NCBI GenBank assembly: GCA_965659415.1
Contig: CBFHVA010000008.1
Coordinates: forward strand, 1 to 64,000
Length of the DNA stretch: 64,000 nt
Origin: Phaeocystidibacter sp965659415
Lineage (GTDB): Bacteria; Bacteroidota; Bacteroidia; Flavobacteriales; Schleiferiaceae
Direction: 5' to 3'
Below, one piece after another: positions 16,590-25,344 of the stretch (within the stretch, counting starts at the first letter, position 1; every line of letters starts with the position of its first letter). The notes beneath the pieces were generated by a model. It was given only the letters and a program-made list of their open reading frames with translations, was not told the DNA's origin and did no database searches. A program made the translations under genes and the position numbers.

Positions 16590-17504
16590 TTATTTTAAGG
16601 CTCCGAGAATTTTGTCTCCACCCTTTTGCTTTACTTCCTGAGCAAAAATTCTTCCCGCATCTTTCCATTCTGATAATGGAACTTGGTTTTCAATCCGAAC
16701 CTCTTCTGAGCCGTCCAAGCTGTGGAGGCAGCCGGCAAAGTAGAGTTGATTCGCCGAAATCCGGGCCAAGGCACCTATTGGAGCGGAGCATCCACCTTCT
16801 AAAGTGTTAAGGAACATGCGTTCTACGGTGCTTGTGATTCGCGAAGTTTTAACATCCAGTAGTGCGCACGCTTTGCTAGCAGCCTCATCGTCCTCGCGAA
16901 GCGTGATTCCGATTACTCCTTGCGCGGGAGCCGGAATCATCCAATTGAGCGCAATGGCGTTTTCGGGAACCGCTTCCATTCGGCGAAGTCCTGCCGAAGC
17001 CATTATAATACCCGACCATTCGTTTTCTTCGAGTTTCTTCATTCTGGTTTGGACGTTTCCTCGCAGATTGTCCAATTGATGATTCGGGAATTTATGCAGC
17101 CATTGCGCTTTTCTGCGGATGCTGCCGGTACCGATCGTGGTTACGGAATCTTCATGATCATACCAGTCGATTTCTCCCTTTGGAATGAGGAGATCCATGG
17201 GGTCTTCTCTTTTCAAGTGTGCACCCAGCACAATTCCTTTAGGAGGCACGGTGGGGTAGTCTTTTAATGAGTGAACAGCGATATCCACTTCGTTTGCAAA
17301 CAATGCATCGTCGAGTACCTTGGTGAAAATTCCGGTCGTTCCCAGTTCGTGAAGAGGTTTCGAGAGGTCTAGGTCGCCTTTGCTCTTAACGGCTATGATT
17401 TGCGTTGTGTGGCCCAAAGATCGGAGCAATTGAGCAACGGTTTCAGCCTGCCACATCGCCAACTTACTGTCGCGAGTACCAATTCGAATGGGGGAGTTGT
17501 TCAT
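16590..17504 (-). CDS. hemC: Porphobilinogen deaminase (hydroxymethylbilane synthase)
   Basis: 304 residues; links four porphobilinogens into hydroxymethylbilane. Motifs include IRIGTRDSKLAMWQAE at the N-terminus, VDIAVHSLKDYPT, LDNLRGNVQTRMKKL and FLNTLEGGCSAPIGALA. The Cys of the last motif holds the dipyrromethane cofactor. It starts two bases after hemA stops. Confidence 0.96.
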   Translation of the reverse strand: MNNSPIRIGTRDSKLAMWQAETVAQLLRSLGHTTQIIAVKSKGDLDLSKPLHELGTTGIFTKVLDDALFANEVDIAVHSLKDYPTVPPKGIVLGAHLKREDPMDLLIPKGEIDWYDHEDSVTTIGTGSIRRKAQWLHKFPNHQLDNLRGNVQTRMKKLEENEWSGIIMASAGLRRMEAVPENAIALNWMIPAPAQGVIGITLREDDEAASKACALLDVKTSRITSTVERMFLNTLEGGCSAPIGALARISANQLYFAGCLHSLDGSEEVRIENQVPLSEWKDAGRIFAQEVKQKGGDKILGALK

Positions 17505-17506
17505 TT

Positions 17507-18739
17507 TTATGAGCTTGCCGACAGGCGTGAAGACAATTCGGTTTGAATGCCCTCGATTGTTTGTCCACGTCGGATGTGATAACAGTAATAGCGTTGCATT
17601 TTATCACGTAGGTACGCTTCTTCCTGTCCGATGATTGGGGTTTCATAAGCCCTGTGCACCAATGTTTCCCATGAATGCGTTCCGTTGAGCAGGGTCTTAA
17701 TCGAATGTTCTATTTCATTGGATTGCTCGCGCATCACTTGCCAGTCTAAAAGCTCTTGAATCGCCTCGCTGAGGATGGATTCTACTTTTGGCAATTCGTT
17801 TTTGCGCTTAGCAAGCGCATCTCTGGTCATCTGCGAAAGTTGGTCAACATTGAGTAGTGTGAGCTGGTCAAGATTGGCCACCTCAGGATCCACATTAAAC
17901 GGTACCGCCATATCAATTACGGTATGCAGCTGCGGACGGTCGAGCTCATTGATTGTGAGGATTGGTCGATCGGCTCCCGTAGCAACTACCAAGATTCCCG
18001 CTTGATCGATAGCTTGCTGGAGGTCGCTGTGTGCGCAGAATTTTGCTCCTGATTCTTCGGCATATTGAGCACTCTTGTCGTCTGAACGATTAACAAGAGT
18101 GATGCGATCTGTAGAGGTCAATCCCAACAAGTGATCAAGCGTAATTCTTCCGAACTTGCCTAAACCGTACAGCACGATTTGCTCTTGTTCGAGATGGTCA
18201 ATTTCATCTTTCAAGTATCGCGCGGAAGCATACGAAACCGAAGTGGCACCGGTAGAAAAAGCCGTTTCAGACTTCACTCTCTTACTCGCATAAATCACCT
18301 GATTGATGATTTTTTCCATAAAGCCATCCGTCGCATTTGCTTTGCGGGCCCACTTAAAACCTCTGCGCAATTGCATGATGATTTCAAAATCACCTGGAAT
18401 CTGACTATCCATTCCAACACCCACTTCAAACAAATGCTGAAGGGCATTCATTCCAGATAGGTGATATCCGATATCTTCAAAAGAGTTGGCGGAGCCTTCG
18501 GCATGGGCAATGAAGAGTGCAAGTACCGCTTCATATTGCAATGTGGTACCGATCACCTCGGTTCGATTACACGTTGAAGTGATAAAGCCACGGAAGTCGG
18601 TCTGTTCGCGTAACTCGAGTAAAAGCGAGTGCTGCTCAGCCTCCCCCAAACTAAATGCTTGGCGGTGTTGAACGTTAGCTGTTTTATAACTCACACCAAA
18701 GAGGTGCAGGTGGTCCAAATGTTTTACACTTCTATTCAA
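17507..18739 (-). CDS. hemA: Glutamyl-tRNA reductase
   Basis: 410 residues; reduces glutamyl-tRNA to glutamate-1-semialdehyde, the first committed step of C5-pathway heme synthesis. The catalytic Cys is in FITSTCNRTEV, and QIPGDFEIIMQLRRGF and ASYASARYL-like segments follow, then the NADPH domain (IVLYGLGKFGRITLDHL). A TTG start at 18739 is chosen: an in-frame TGA lies seven codons upstream, and no ATG or GTG occurs before LFGVSYKTA. It is the first gene of the seven-gene operon, 26 bases after a TAnnTTTG element. Confidence 0.93.
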   Translation of the reverse strand: MNRSVKHLDHLHLFGVSYKTANVQHRQAFSLGEAEQHSLLLELREQTDFRGFITSTCNRTEVIGTTLQYEAVLALFIAHAEGSANSFEDIGYHLSGMNALQHLFEVGVGMDSQIPGDFEIIMQLRRGFKWARKANATDGFMEKIINQVIYASKRVKSETAFSTGATSVSYASARYLKDEIDHLEQEQIVLYGLGKFGRITLDHLLGLTSTDRITLVNRSDDKSAQYAEESGAKFCAHSDLQQAIDQAGILVVATGADRPILTINELDRPQLHTVIDMAVPFNVDPEVANLDQLTLLNVDQLSQMTRDALAKRKNELPKVESILSEAIQELLDWQVMREQSNEIEHSIKTLLNGTHSWETLVHRAYETPIIGQEEAYLRDKMQRYYCYHIRRGQTIEGIQTELSSRLSASS

Positions 18740-18764
18740 AAGGAGTATTCTCTCAACTCAGTGA

Positions 18765-18772
18765 CAAAAGTA
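18765..18772 (-). promoter_or_regulatory. -7 promoter element of the hemA operon
   Basis: On the minus strand this reads TACTTTTG, an exact TAnnTTTG match upstream of hemA. The leader would be about 20 bases. Confidence 0.65.
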
Positions 18773-18841
18773 TCTCCGTGATATTTCTAAAAACAACGCT
18801 AAACGTAGAATTTATATCGCCATAAAGTGTTCGAGACTAAT

Positions 18842-18856
18842 TTAGAACGGTTCTAA
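18842..18856. promoter_or_regulatory. Perfect 15-bp palindrome between hemA and the AraC gene, candidate operator
   Basis: TTAGAAC-G-GTTCTAA is a perfect 7-1-7 inverted repeat in the 178-base divergent spacer. It ends 13 bases upstream of the AraC gene's -7 element, at about the -33 position, and about 70 bases upstream of the hemA -7 element. An operator for the neighbouring regulator or another heme or iron regulator is inferred. Confidence 0.5.
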
Positions 18857-18869
18857 GTATAGCGCGCTA

Positions 18870-18877
18870 TATTTTTG
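18870..18877 (+). promoter_or_regulatory. -7 promoter element of the AraC regulator-hemH unit
   Basis: TATTTTTG, an exact TAnnTTTG match, 40 bases before the GTG at 18918. The 15-bp palindrome occupies its -33 region. Confidence 0.6.
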
Positions 18878-18917
18878 CTCAATCCCGCAAAAAATATCGG
18901 TTTAGGAGAGTTTTGAG

Positions 18918-19835
18918 GTGGGTACAAATGTGAGATGCAAGATGGAGTTCAAAGTTACATCAGAAATAAAAAACGTCGCTGAACGGAGTTTGGAGCATGT
19001 GTCGGTTGAGGCCGGAATCGATATGGTTAAAATCAGTAATGATTCCGAAGAGACGATGCAGATATCACGGACCATTCCAGAAAGTGTAATTCAGTTCTAC
19101 TTCAGCGTGGATGGGAAGAGTCGCTTCAGTTTTGGCTCTAACTATCAGTTGGATTTGAGAGCAGGAAAGAACTTTTTCTTCTACAATCCGGAGCAGGAGC
19201 TTCCCTTGAACATCCGCATTGGTGCGGGAGCGAAGCACGTATTTCTGTTCATCACACTTGATCGGGTTCATGAGCTTTTTGTGGAGGATGCTGCGGAGCT
19301 GCCGTTTTTGTCAAGCGAGAATGTGAATCGGAAGTTTTATGACGAGAGGGATATCAGCGCTCAAACTACCGTTGTTTTGAACCAATTGTTCAATATTCAG
19401 TTGTCTTCTCAGGCTCAACGATTGTTCTATCAGGCTAAGGCTTACGAGATCCTCTCGCTGTACTTCAGTGCGAGGGAAGTGGATACAGTGAGCTGCCCTT
19501 TTTTGAACGATGAAGAGAATGTCAAGAAAATTAAGTTGGCGAAAGAGTATCTGATGAAGAATATGGCGCAGCCACCGAGTATAAAAGAGCTTGCAAAGGA
19601 AGTTGGGCTCAATGAGTATCGATTGAAAGTGGGTTTCAAAGAGGTATATGGAAACACGGTTTTCGGTTATCTGCTGGATCATAAAATGGAACATGCCCGT
19701 AATTTGTTGGACTCGGGTGATTATAAGGTTAATGAAGTAGGATATGCATTGGGATACACCAGTTCGAGCCACTTTATTGCTGCCTTCAAAAAGAAATTTG
19801 GAATAACGCCTAAGAAATATCTTTCTCACGAATGA
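18918..19835 (+). CDS. AraC-family regulator (PchR-like)
   Basis: 305 residues from the GTG at 18918, which has AGGAGAG seven bases upstream. An in-frame ATG at 18942 is the alternative. The N-terminal about 200 residues form a sensing domain without a clear match. The C-terminal 100 hold the two AraC helix-turn-helix motifs (PSIKELAKEVGLNEYRLKVG and VNEVGYALGYTSSSHFIAAF). The style resembles PchR, a siderophore-responsive regulator. It overlaps hemH by four bases (ATGA) and is divergent from hemA, so control of heme synthesis by iron, heme or a porphyrin is a reasonable inference. Confidence 0.88.
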   Translation: MGTNVRCKMEFKVTSEIKNVAERSLEHVSVEAGIDMVKISNDSEETMQISRTIPESVIQFYFSVDGKSRFSFGSNYQLDLRAGKNFFFYNPEQELPLNIRIGAGAKHVFLFITLDRVHELFVEDAAELPFLSSENVNRKFYDERDISAQTTVVLNQLFNIQLSSQAQRLFYQAKAYEILSLYFSAREVDTVSCPFLNDEENVKKIKLAKEYLMKNMAQPPSIKELAKEVGLNEYRLKVGFKEVYGNTVFGYLLDHKMEHARNLLDSGDYKVNEVGYALGYTSSSHFIAAFKKKFGITPKKYLSHE

Positions 19836-20845
19836 AAGTAGCCGCACTATTAGTGAACCTGGGTTCTCCAGATTCTACAGAGATTAAAGACGTAAAGCGT
19901 TATCTCGATGAGTTCTTGATGGATGGAAGAGTGATAGACGTTCCTTATTTGTTAAGGGCATTCTTAGTTAAGGGTATCATACTCAATTTCCGACCAAAGA
20001 AATCTGCCGAGGCCTACAAGTCCATTTGGTGGGACGAAGGTTCGCCTTTGATTGTACTAAGCGAACGCCTCCAAAAGGTGGTTCAGTCGAATACGAGAGT
20101 GCCGGTTGAGTTGGCAATGCGCTATGGCAACCCATCCATCGATAATACCTTGAAGAAGCTTCAAGATGAGCATCCTGATTTAGAGCATCTTTTTGTGATT
20201 CCGCTCTATCCGCACTACGCCATGTCGAGTTACGAAACCGTCGTGGAGAAGGTGAAGGAAGAAGCGGCCAAGATTCTTCCCAATGTAGATGTTCAGTTCC
20301 AACAGCCGTTTTATGATGATGAGGCCTATATCAATATTCTCGCTACCAGCATTAAACCGGCTTTGGAAAAACCGTTTACAAAAGTTTTGTTCAGTTATCA
20401 CGGTGTTCCGGAACGGCATATTAAAAAAGGTGATGTAACAGGGAGCCATTGTTTAACAGAGGGGTGCTGTCAGATAAAATCCCCTGCACATGCCAAGTGT
20501 TATCGTCATCAATGTATGGAAACTACACGCTTAGTAGCTGCTAAACTGGGCCTCAGCAAGGACCAATTTTCCGTTTCCTTTCAAAGCCGGTTAGGTCGCG
20601 ATCCATGGTTAACGCCTTTCACAGATGCCACGTTGAAAGAATATGGTCACGAAGGAATGGAAAGATTGGTGGTTGTTTGTCCGGCCTTTGTGTCAGACTG
20701 CCTTGAAACTCTAGAAGAAATTCAGGTAGAAGGGGTGCACGATTTTTTAGGAGCGGGTGGTAAATCCATCGAAGTGGTGCCGTGCTTGAATGACAGAGAA
20801 GATTGGGGAGCGCTTGTAGGTAGCTGGATTCCTGAACCTTCATAA
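19832..20845 (+). CDS. hemH: Ferrochelatase
   Basis: 337 residues; inserts ferrous iron into protoporphyrin IX (or coproporphyrin) at the inner face of the membrane. Motifs: LLVNLGSPDSTEIKDVKRYL at the N-terminus, VLFSYHGVPERHI with the metal-binding His, SFQSRLGRDPWLTPFT and VVCPAFVSDCLETLEEI. It is translationally coupled to the AraC regulator. No protoporphyrinogen oxidase gene (hemG, hemJ or hemY) is in this cluster. A strong terminator follows. Confidence 0.95.
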   Translation: MKVAALLVNLGSPDSTEIKDVKRYLDEFLMDGRVIDVPYLLRAFLVKGIILNFRPKKSAEAYKSIWWDEGSPLIVLSERLQKVVQSNTRVPVELAMRYGNPSIDNTLKKLQDEHPDLEHLFVIPLYPHYAMSSYETVVEKVKEEAAKILPNVDVQFQQPFYDDEAYINILATSIKPALEKPFTKVLFSYHGVPERHIKKGDVTGSHCLTEGCCQIKSPAHAKCYRHQCMETTRLVAAKLGLSKDQFSVSFQSRLGRDPWLTPFTDATLKEYGHEGMERLVVVCPAFVSDCLETLEEIQVEGVHDFLGAGGKSIEVVPCLNDREDWGALVGSWIPEPS

Positions 20846-20867
20846 GAGATAGTCGGAACCCAAAAAA

Positions 20868-20897
20868 GAAAAGCCCGAGGAGAACCCTCGGGCTTTG
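20868..20897. terminator. Bidirectional terminator between hemH and the lipoprotein gene
   Basis: AAGCCCGAGG and CCTCGGGCTT form a 10-bp stem around a four-base loop. On the plus strand TTTG follows; on the minus strand the A-rich run at 20861-20869 becomes a T tract. It suits both converging genes. Confidence 0.88.
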
Positions 20898-20918
20898 TTA
20901 TATCGATTCAGAGGCTAA

Positions 20919-21629
20919 TTACTCAGCCATTTCTTCAGTTTCCATTAATTCGTAATCGCCTTCTGTCGGGGTGATCACATCTGCCGCAGCTTCTGCACCT
21001 TCAACGATGTTGATGGCCTCAAAAACGAGGTCAAAGGCGAACATTCCCTGGTCAATGTGCTGCTCAATGTAGAGGGCAGTTCCCGGAACTAATCCGCCCG
21101 TTGAGAATGGAGTTCCTGTTCCACCGTCGTTGAGAGCATCTGGCATAACCAAGTTAATATCCTCAGTGGTGTAAAGGATCATGGTTCCTTCGCCTTCTTG
21201 ACCCATTTCTAAGGAGTAGCCCTGACATACAAATCCGAGAATCTCTTTGGTTTCTTCAAGCTTGGTAACAACTGGTTTGGCCGAAGTGTCTGGCTCTTCA
21301 CTTTGCTCTGGAAAAGGTTGCTTCATAAACTCGCCTTGTGCAGCGATGTACATCATTTTTTCCTCTGAATTGGCTACCATGTGCATGGCTTGCATTCCGC
21401 CATTCATCTTGATGCCAAAGTCGCTGCCGTTGGTCCCAAGTACCATATCTTCAGGCAGCATCGCTTTGATTTGATCCGCCATCATTGCGGCATCACCTTC
21501 CATTTGCACATCCATTGTATAGGTAAGAGTACCTTCAAACGGTGCTTTTTCGGAAGACTTCATCATTCCGCAGGAAGCAGTAACAAATATGAGAGCGATG
21601 GGAAGAGTAGTTTTAAATGGATTATTCAT
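20919..21629 (-). CDS. Secreted lipoprotein, DUF4412-like
   Basis: 236 residues. A signal peptide ends with the lipobox VTASC (Cys at about 20), so it is a lipoprotein. The mature part is Met- and Glu-rich (AMMADQIKAMLPEDM) and includes EETKEILGFVCQGYSLEM, a pattern of Bacteroidota DUF4412-type periplasmic proteins. No catalytic motif is seen. It is a single gene: the subtilase gene ends 69 bases upstream. Function unknown. Confidence 0.75.
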   Translation of the reverse strand: MNNPFKTTLPIALIFVTASCGMMKSSEKAPFEGTLTYTMDVQMEGDAAMMADQIKAMLPEDMVLGTNGSDFGIKMNGGMQAMHMVANSEEKMMYIAAQGEFMKQPFPEQSEEPDTSAKPVVTKLEETKEILGFVCQGYSLEMGQEGEGTMILYTTEDINLVMPDALNDGGTGTPFSTGGLVPGTALYIEQHIDQGMFAFDLVFEAINIVEGAEAAADVITPTEGDYELMETEEMAE

Positions 21630-21698
21630 TCTTAAGTATTTAGTTTCAGCAAATATGGCGATTTATTATCGGTTACCCTTAGCGAATGTGGTGTCATA

Positions 21699-23300
21699 TT
21701 ACTCTTCGGTATCTACCGATTCAACGTTGACCATCAGTTCGTCTGCATTCTCCTCGATGAAACGAATCGCATTGTAGGCATTTACGATGGTTCCGCTAAT
21801 GGAGTATTCACTCATGTCGCTTTCAGGCACGCTGCCTGATTTTACCAGTACGTATTTCACTTGAGCTGCCGAAAGTTCAGGATAATAAGATCGTATAATT
21901 CCCGCGACACCTGTTACTACTGGTGCAGCCATGCTCGTTCCCGATTCAAATCGATAATCGTCCATCGGAACGGTAGAGAAAATGTCCTCACCGGGAGCAA
22001 ACAAATCAACGGATTGTTCACCATAGTTGGAGAAATCTGCCGCTAATCTTCCCAAGTTGATTGTGCTGGCGCCAACCTCTACCCAAGTTTCATTTTCGTA
22101 ATTGCTGGTATCGAAAGGCATGCTAGGGAAATTGTCGGTTTCATCTAAATCGCTTCCTTCATTTCCAGCAGCATGAACTAAAAGGACATTCTTTTGGCCC
22201 GCCCATGCAACGGCTTCACGCACTCGTTCCGCATCAGGTGAGTAATCTTTCCCAAAACTCATATTGATGATGCTAGCCCCATTTCGCACGGCATATCGTA
22301 TGGCAAGCGCTACGTCTTTATCGCGTTCATCACCATTCGGAACTACGCGAAGAACCATGATTTTCACGTTGGGCGTAATGCCGTTTATACCCAAGTCATT
22401 ATTACGAATGGCGCCAACGATTCCCGCAACGTGCGTGCCGTGGTCAGAGCTCAAGCCCATGATATCGTTATTGCCATAGATTGTGTCATTCCAGTCGTTG
22501 GGATCATCGCCCACAATAGCAGTTCGCACATCCCATTCTTTGTTGAGATAGTAATTCAAAAAACCATCTACTTGATCTTTGTACTCTTGTAAAAAGTGTG
22601 CGTCTAAGCCTTCGCTCTGCATGGAAAGGATGGATTCAGCGGCTCTGCCCACTTGACCTCCGTCTTCGGCTAATCTTTCAAGGTCTTCATCCGTATAATA
22701 ATCGGATTCCAGTGCCTCAAAAACAAGGGCCTCGTAATTCTTCATGCGGGTGGAAAGCATATTTACAAAGGCCTGCTCGAACTCATTTTCCTTCACTAAT
22801 TGTTCGTGTTGACGAACCAGCTGCTTATAAAAGAAATACGTTTCCGGATCATTATTTCGAACGGAGTCCTTGTCCATTACTTCCCAGTTTCGCTCGAACT
22901 GAACGAGTAGCCGGGTGAGCTCCATGGTTTCTCCTTCGATGTTCGCACTGTCGCCTCCAATAAAATTCCATCCGTGTACGTCATCTATATACCCATTGCC
23001 GTCATCGTCCATTCCATTTCCAGGAATCTCTCCTGGATTTTCCCAAAGCTGACCTCGAAGATCGTTATGTGTAGTATCTATACCTGAGTCCATGATGGCA
23101 ATGATGATCTCCTGCGGCTCACGGTCTGTCTGATTTTCTAGAAAGAGAAGTGCGGAATCGGTTGCCACTCCATAGGAATAGTTGGGTCTGCTCTCATGGT
23201 GCCAGTTCTGTTCTGTACTCAGTTGCGCCTCTTGTCCTTGAGCAGAAAGCGTCAAGATGCCAGCAAAGGTTAGTCCGCTAAATGTTTTCATTTTTCTCAC
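21699..23300 (-). CDS. Secreted subtilisin-like serine protease (S8)
   Basis: 533 residues with a signal peptide (about 1-22). The catalytic triad is complete: Asp71 in IAIMDSGIDTTHNDL, His287 in DHGTHVAGI and Ser456 in SGTSMAAP, with the oxyanion Asn near 380 (HAAGNEGSD). An unusually long, mostly helical and charged insertion (about 115-270) separates Asp and His. No T9SS sorting domain is seen, so it is probably periplasmic or membrane-associated. Its start overlaps the preceding gene by four bases. Confidence 0.92.
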   Translation of the reverse strand: MRKMKTFSGLTFAGILTLSAQGQEAQLSTEQNWHHESRPNYSYGVATDSALLFLENQTDREPQEIIIAIMDSGIDTTHNDLRGQLWENPGEIPGNGMDDDGNGYIDDVHGWNFIGGDSANIEGETMELTRLLVQFERNWEVMDKDSVRNNDPETYFFYKQLVRQHEQLVKENEFEQAFVNMLSTRMKNYEALVFEALESDYYTDEDLERLAEDGGQVGRAAESILSMQSEGLDAHFLQEYKDQVDGFLNYYLNKEWDVRTAIVGDDPNDWNDTIYGNNDIMGLSSDHGTHVAGIVGAIRNNDLGINGITPNVKIMVLRVVPNGDERDKDVALAIRYAVRNGASIINMSFGKDYSPDAERVREAVAWAGQKNVLLVHAAGNEGSDLDETDNFPSMPFDTSNYENETWVEVGASTINLGRLAADFSNYGEQSVDLFAPGEDIFSTVPMDDYRFESGTSMAAPVVTGVAGIIRSYYPELSAAQVKYVLVKSGSVPESDMSEYSISGTIVNAYNAIRFIEENADELMVNVESVDTEE

Positions 23301-23827
23301 CTGTTTTCTAGTTGCCAGTTGTTGGGTAGCTTACGTTTTAACCAATTGTAGAGCTCATTGTTGTTTCGCATCTCCAATAGGTCTTCCATCTTTTGAATTC
23401 GTTCGAAACCTCCCTCTTCATAGAGATCGAGCATCCAATTTAGTCCTTCCCATTCTGATTCAATGGAATTGGAAGGCAAAGATGATACCATTCGCAACTT
23501 GTAGAGTTTTCCAGCAACGTGTTGCGTCATGAGCTCAAGGTTTTCATTTGAAACCTTAAAAAGATATTCTCGTTGAGAGATGATGATGTAGGGAACACCT
23601 GTAATCCATTGATCTAAGAAATGAACGGCATCCATTCTTCCTACGGGGTCATCCGAAGGCAGGTTATGCTTCAGATACATAATGCAGCTATCCACCAATG
23701 GTTCGGCGTTGTAGTAATCCAGTGAATCGGAAACTCGACCAAATGAAGGCCACCCTTGTGCCTTCGAACGCGTCGAGCTGAAAAGGCACAAGCTCAAAAT
23801 CGCAAGTGATATCAGCCTAGCTGACAT
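23297..23827 (-). CDS. Secreted protein of unknown function
   Basis: 176 residues with a clear signal peptide (SLAILSLCLFSSTRSKA, cleavage near 23). The mature part is largely helical with no cysteine or motif clusters beyond one Cys in VDSCIMYL. I recognise no family. It overlaps the decarboxylase gene by 11 bases and the subtilase gene by 4, so it lies inside a coupled three-gene operon. It may be a partner, inhibitor or substrate of the subtilase, which is inference from position only. Confidence 0.78.
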   Translation of the reverse strand: MSARLISLAILSLCLFSSTRSKAQGWPSFGRVSDSLDYYNAEPLVDSCIMYLKHNLPSDDPVGRMDAVHFLDQWITGVPYIIISQREYLFKVSNENLELMTQHVAGKLYKLRMVSSLPSNSIESEWEGLNWMLDLYEEGGFERIQKMEDLLEMRNNNELYNWLKRKLPNNWQLENR

Positions 23828-25073
23828 GCATGTGTTGCTTGAGTTCGTCGATGAATGGTACCATGTCGTCTACATTTACATGATCCATGATTACCACCTT
23901 GTACCAATTGGGATTCCCCTCATGAGAATCGGGAACGAGCCCATATTTTTCCACCAGATGATGCGGAACTTGATCGGATCGCATGGTCACGATATTGCTA
24001 CCCTGTGAACGATAAAACTCAATACCTATTTCATTCAATTGACTTTCGAGCCAGTCTGCTCTAAAGCTGAGTAAATGAATCTTCTCAAACCATCCGTTGG
24101 GTCCGTAAGTTTGAAGGATCATCCAAACGGAAATAGCATTTGCTCCAGATCTTGATCCACTCAAGGTGGCATCTAACCCTGCAACGTATTGAGCTTCACC
24201 CGTGGTAGCATATGGGATATGACCTTTACGAGCAAGATAAATTCCCGTCCCGTACGGAGCCTGAACCATTTTGTGCGCATCCAAAGTGATGCTGCTAACT
24301 TCTGGATTGGCAAATGACCACTTGTCGCTATCGTTAATAAATGGGAAGACGAACCCACCATAGGCCCCATCCAAATGAAGCTTGAACGGTAGTTCGGCAT
24401 CTTTTAGGGCAGATATATAAGTGTCTGGGTCATCCGCTGAACCAAACATGGTGGTCATCATATTGGCAACAACGGCAACGGCCTTTATGCCCTCTGATTT
24501 CATCTTAGCACATAGAGCCGTTAGCTGAGGTGTATCTAACTCTCGACTGTCGCCATTTACTTCTGCTACATAAGCCGGCATTTGTAGCAGGTTGGCAGCC
24601 TTGAACATTGAATAATGCGAATCGGCGCTGAAGAGCAGAGCCACCTCATTCGCGTTTACGTTCAATTCACTCATGAAGTAGTTTCGAAACACCCAAATGG
24701 CTTGAATATTTGCTTCGGTTCCTCCCGCGGCCACATAACCGTCTTGTTCACCAGGTTTACCCTTCAAGATGTCCTCAGCACATAAATCAATGAGTTCTTT
24801 CTCGATCAATTGTGTGCCTGCAAAGAAGGGCTCAGAATCGCCCATGGTGTGGCATCCAATATGATTTGGGTTGCGAAGAAGGGTAGATAGGAAAGGCGCA
24901 TCTTTCAACAACATCGGGTTATTGTAAAATACCTTTTCATCTAAATGTGAGGCCGGTACGCCGAGCGCCTTACGCTTGCGATAGTCTATATTCACATCTA
25001 GCGCGTTGAACACCTTTTCTGAGATTTCCTCATGGGTGAGCTTGCGCCAATGGCTATGCTTTTTGTTGGTCAT
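23817..25073 (-). CDS. PLP-dependent group II decarboxylase
   Basis: 418 residues from the ATG at 25073 (MTNKKHSHW). A longer frame to 25121 is rejected because a TAnnTTTG promoter element lies between the two starts. Motifs of the glutamate/histidine/aromatic amino acid decarboxylase family are present: GGTEANIQAIW, the PLP-stacking His in SADSHYSMFK, HLDGAYGGF, and the PLP lysine in LDAHKMVQAPYGTG (about K268). The substrate amino acid is not determined. It is the first gene of the operon with the secreted unknown and the subtilase. Confidence 0.88.
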   Translation of the reverse strand: MTNKKHSHWRKLTHEEISEKVFNALDVNIDYRKRKALGVPASHLDEKVFYNNPMLLKDAPFLSTLLRNPNHIGCHTMGDSEPFFAGTQLIEKELIDLCAEDILKGKPGEQDGYVAAGGTEANIQAIWVFRNYFMSELNVNANEVALLFSADSHYSMFKAANLLQMPAYVAEVNGDSRELDTPQLTALCAKMKSEGIKAVAVVANMMTTMFGSADDPDTYISALKDAELPFKLHLDGAYGGFVFPFINDSDKWSFANPEVSSITLDAHKMVQAPYGTGIYLARKGHIPYATTGEAQYVAGLDATLSGSRSGANAISVWMILQTYGPNGWFEKIHLLSFRADWLESQLNEIGIEFYRSQGSNIVTMRSDQVPHHLVEKYGLVPDSHEGNPNWYKVVIMDHVNVDDMVPFIDELKQHMHVS

Positions 25074-25091
25074 CCTGTGCGAGTTGTCCGG

Positions 25092-25099
25092 CAAAGGTA
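25092..25099 (-). promoter_or_regulatory. -7 promoter element of the decarboxylase operon
   Basis: On the minus strand this reads TACCTTTG, an exact TAnnTTTG match, 18 bases before the ATG at 25073. It fixes the start choice. Confidence 0.65.
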
Positions 25100-25143
25100 C
25101 AACGCGGTTATGGCTCTTCAACTCCGAGGCTTAAAGGAATTAA

Positions 25144-25344
25144 TTAAGCCTTCTTAGTAGAAAACTTGAATGGGCGATATAGCGGGCAGAACTTCACCAT
25201 AGCCGTTACCAAGAATACACCCGCCACAACCAAAGCGACAATTGACCATCCGCCTAAAATCACATCGGTAAAAACCAAGTAGGCCAGTACCGCAGCAATA
25301 GCTACGCGAACCCATCTATCTACTCCTGACATATTACTTCTCAT
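25144..25344 (-). CDS. DUF2892 (YgaP-like) small membrane protein
   Basis: 66 residues with two membrane helices (about 11-28 and 31-48). The N-terminal MSGVDRWVRVAIAAVLAYL and the later ARNCPLY-like KFCPLYRPF are typical of DUF2892, the membrane part also found fused to rhodaneses in YgaP. The role is unknown. The 70 bases upstream contain a 10-bp inverted repeat that overlaps its first codons. Confidence 0.82.
   Translation of the reverse strand: MRSNMSGVDRWVRVAIAAVLAYLVFTDVILGGWSIVALVVAGVFLVTAMVKFCPLYRPFKFSTKKA

Noticed and set aside
11681..20845. Horizontal acquisition of the heme cluster
   Set aside because: No mobile element, base composition shift or foreign promoter type is visible; promoters match the rest of the window.
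23817..25121. Longer decarboxylase start at 25121
   Set aside because: A TAnnTTTG promoter element at 25092-25099 lies downstream of that ATG, so the message would not include it.
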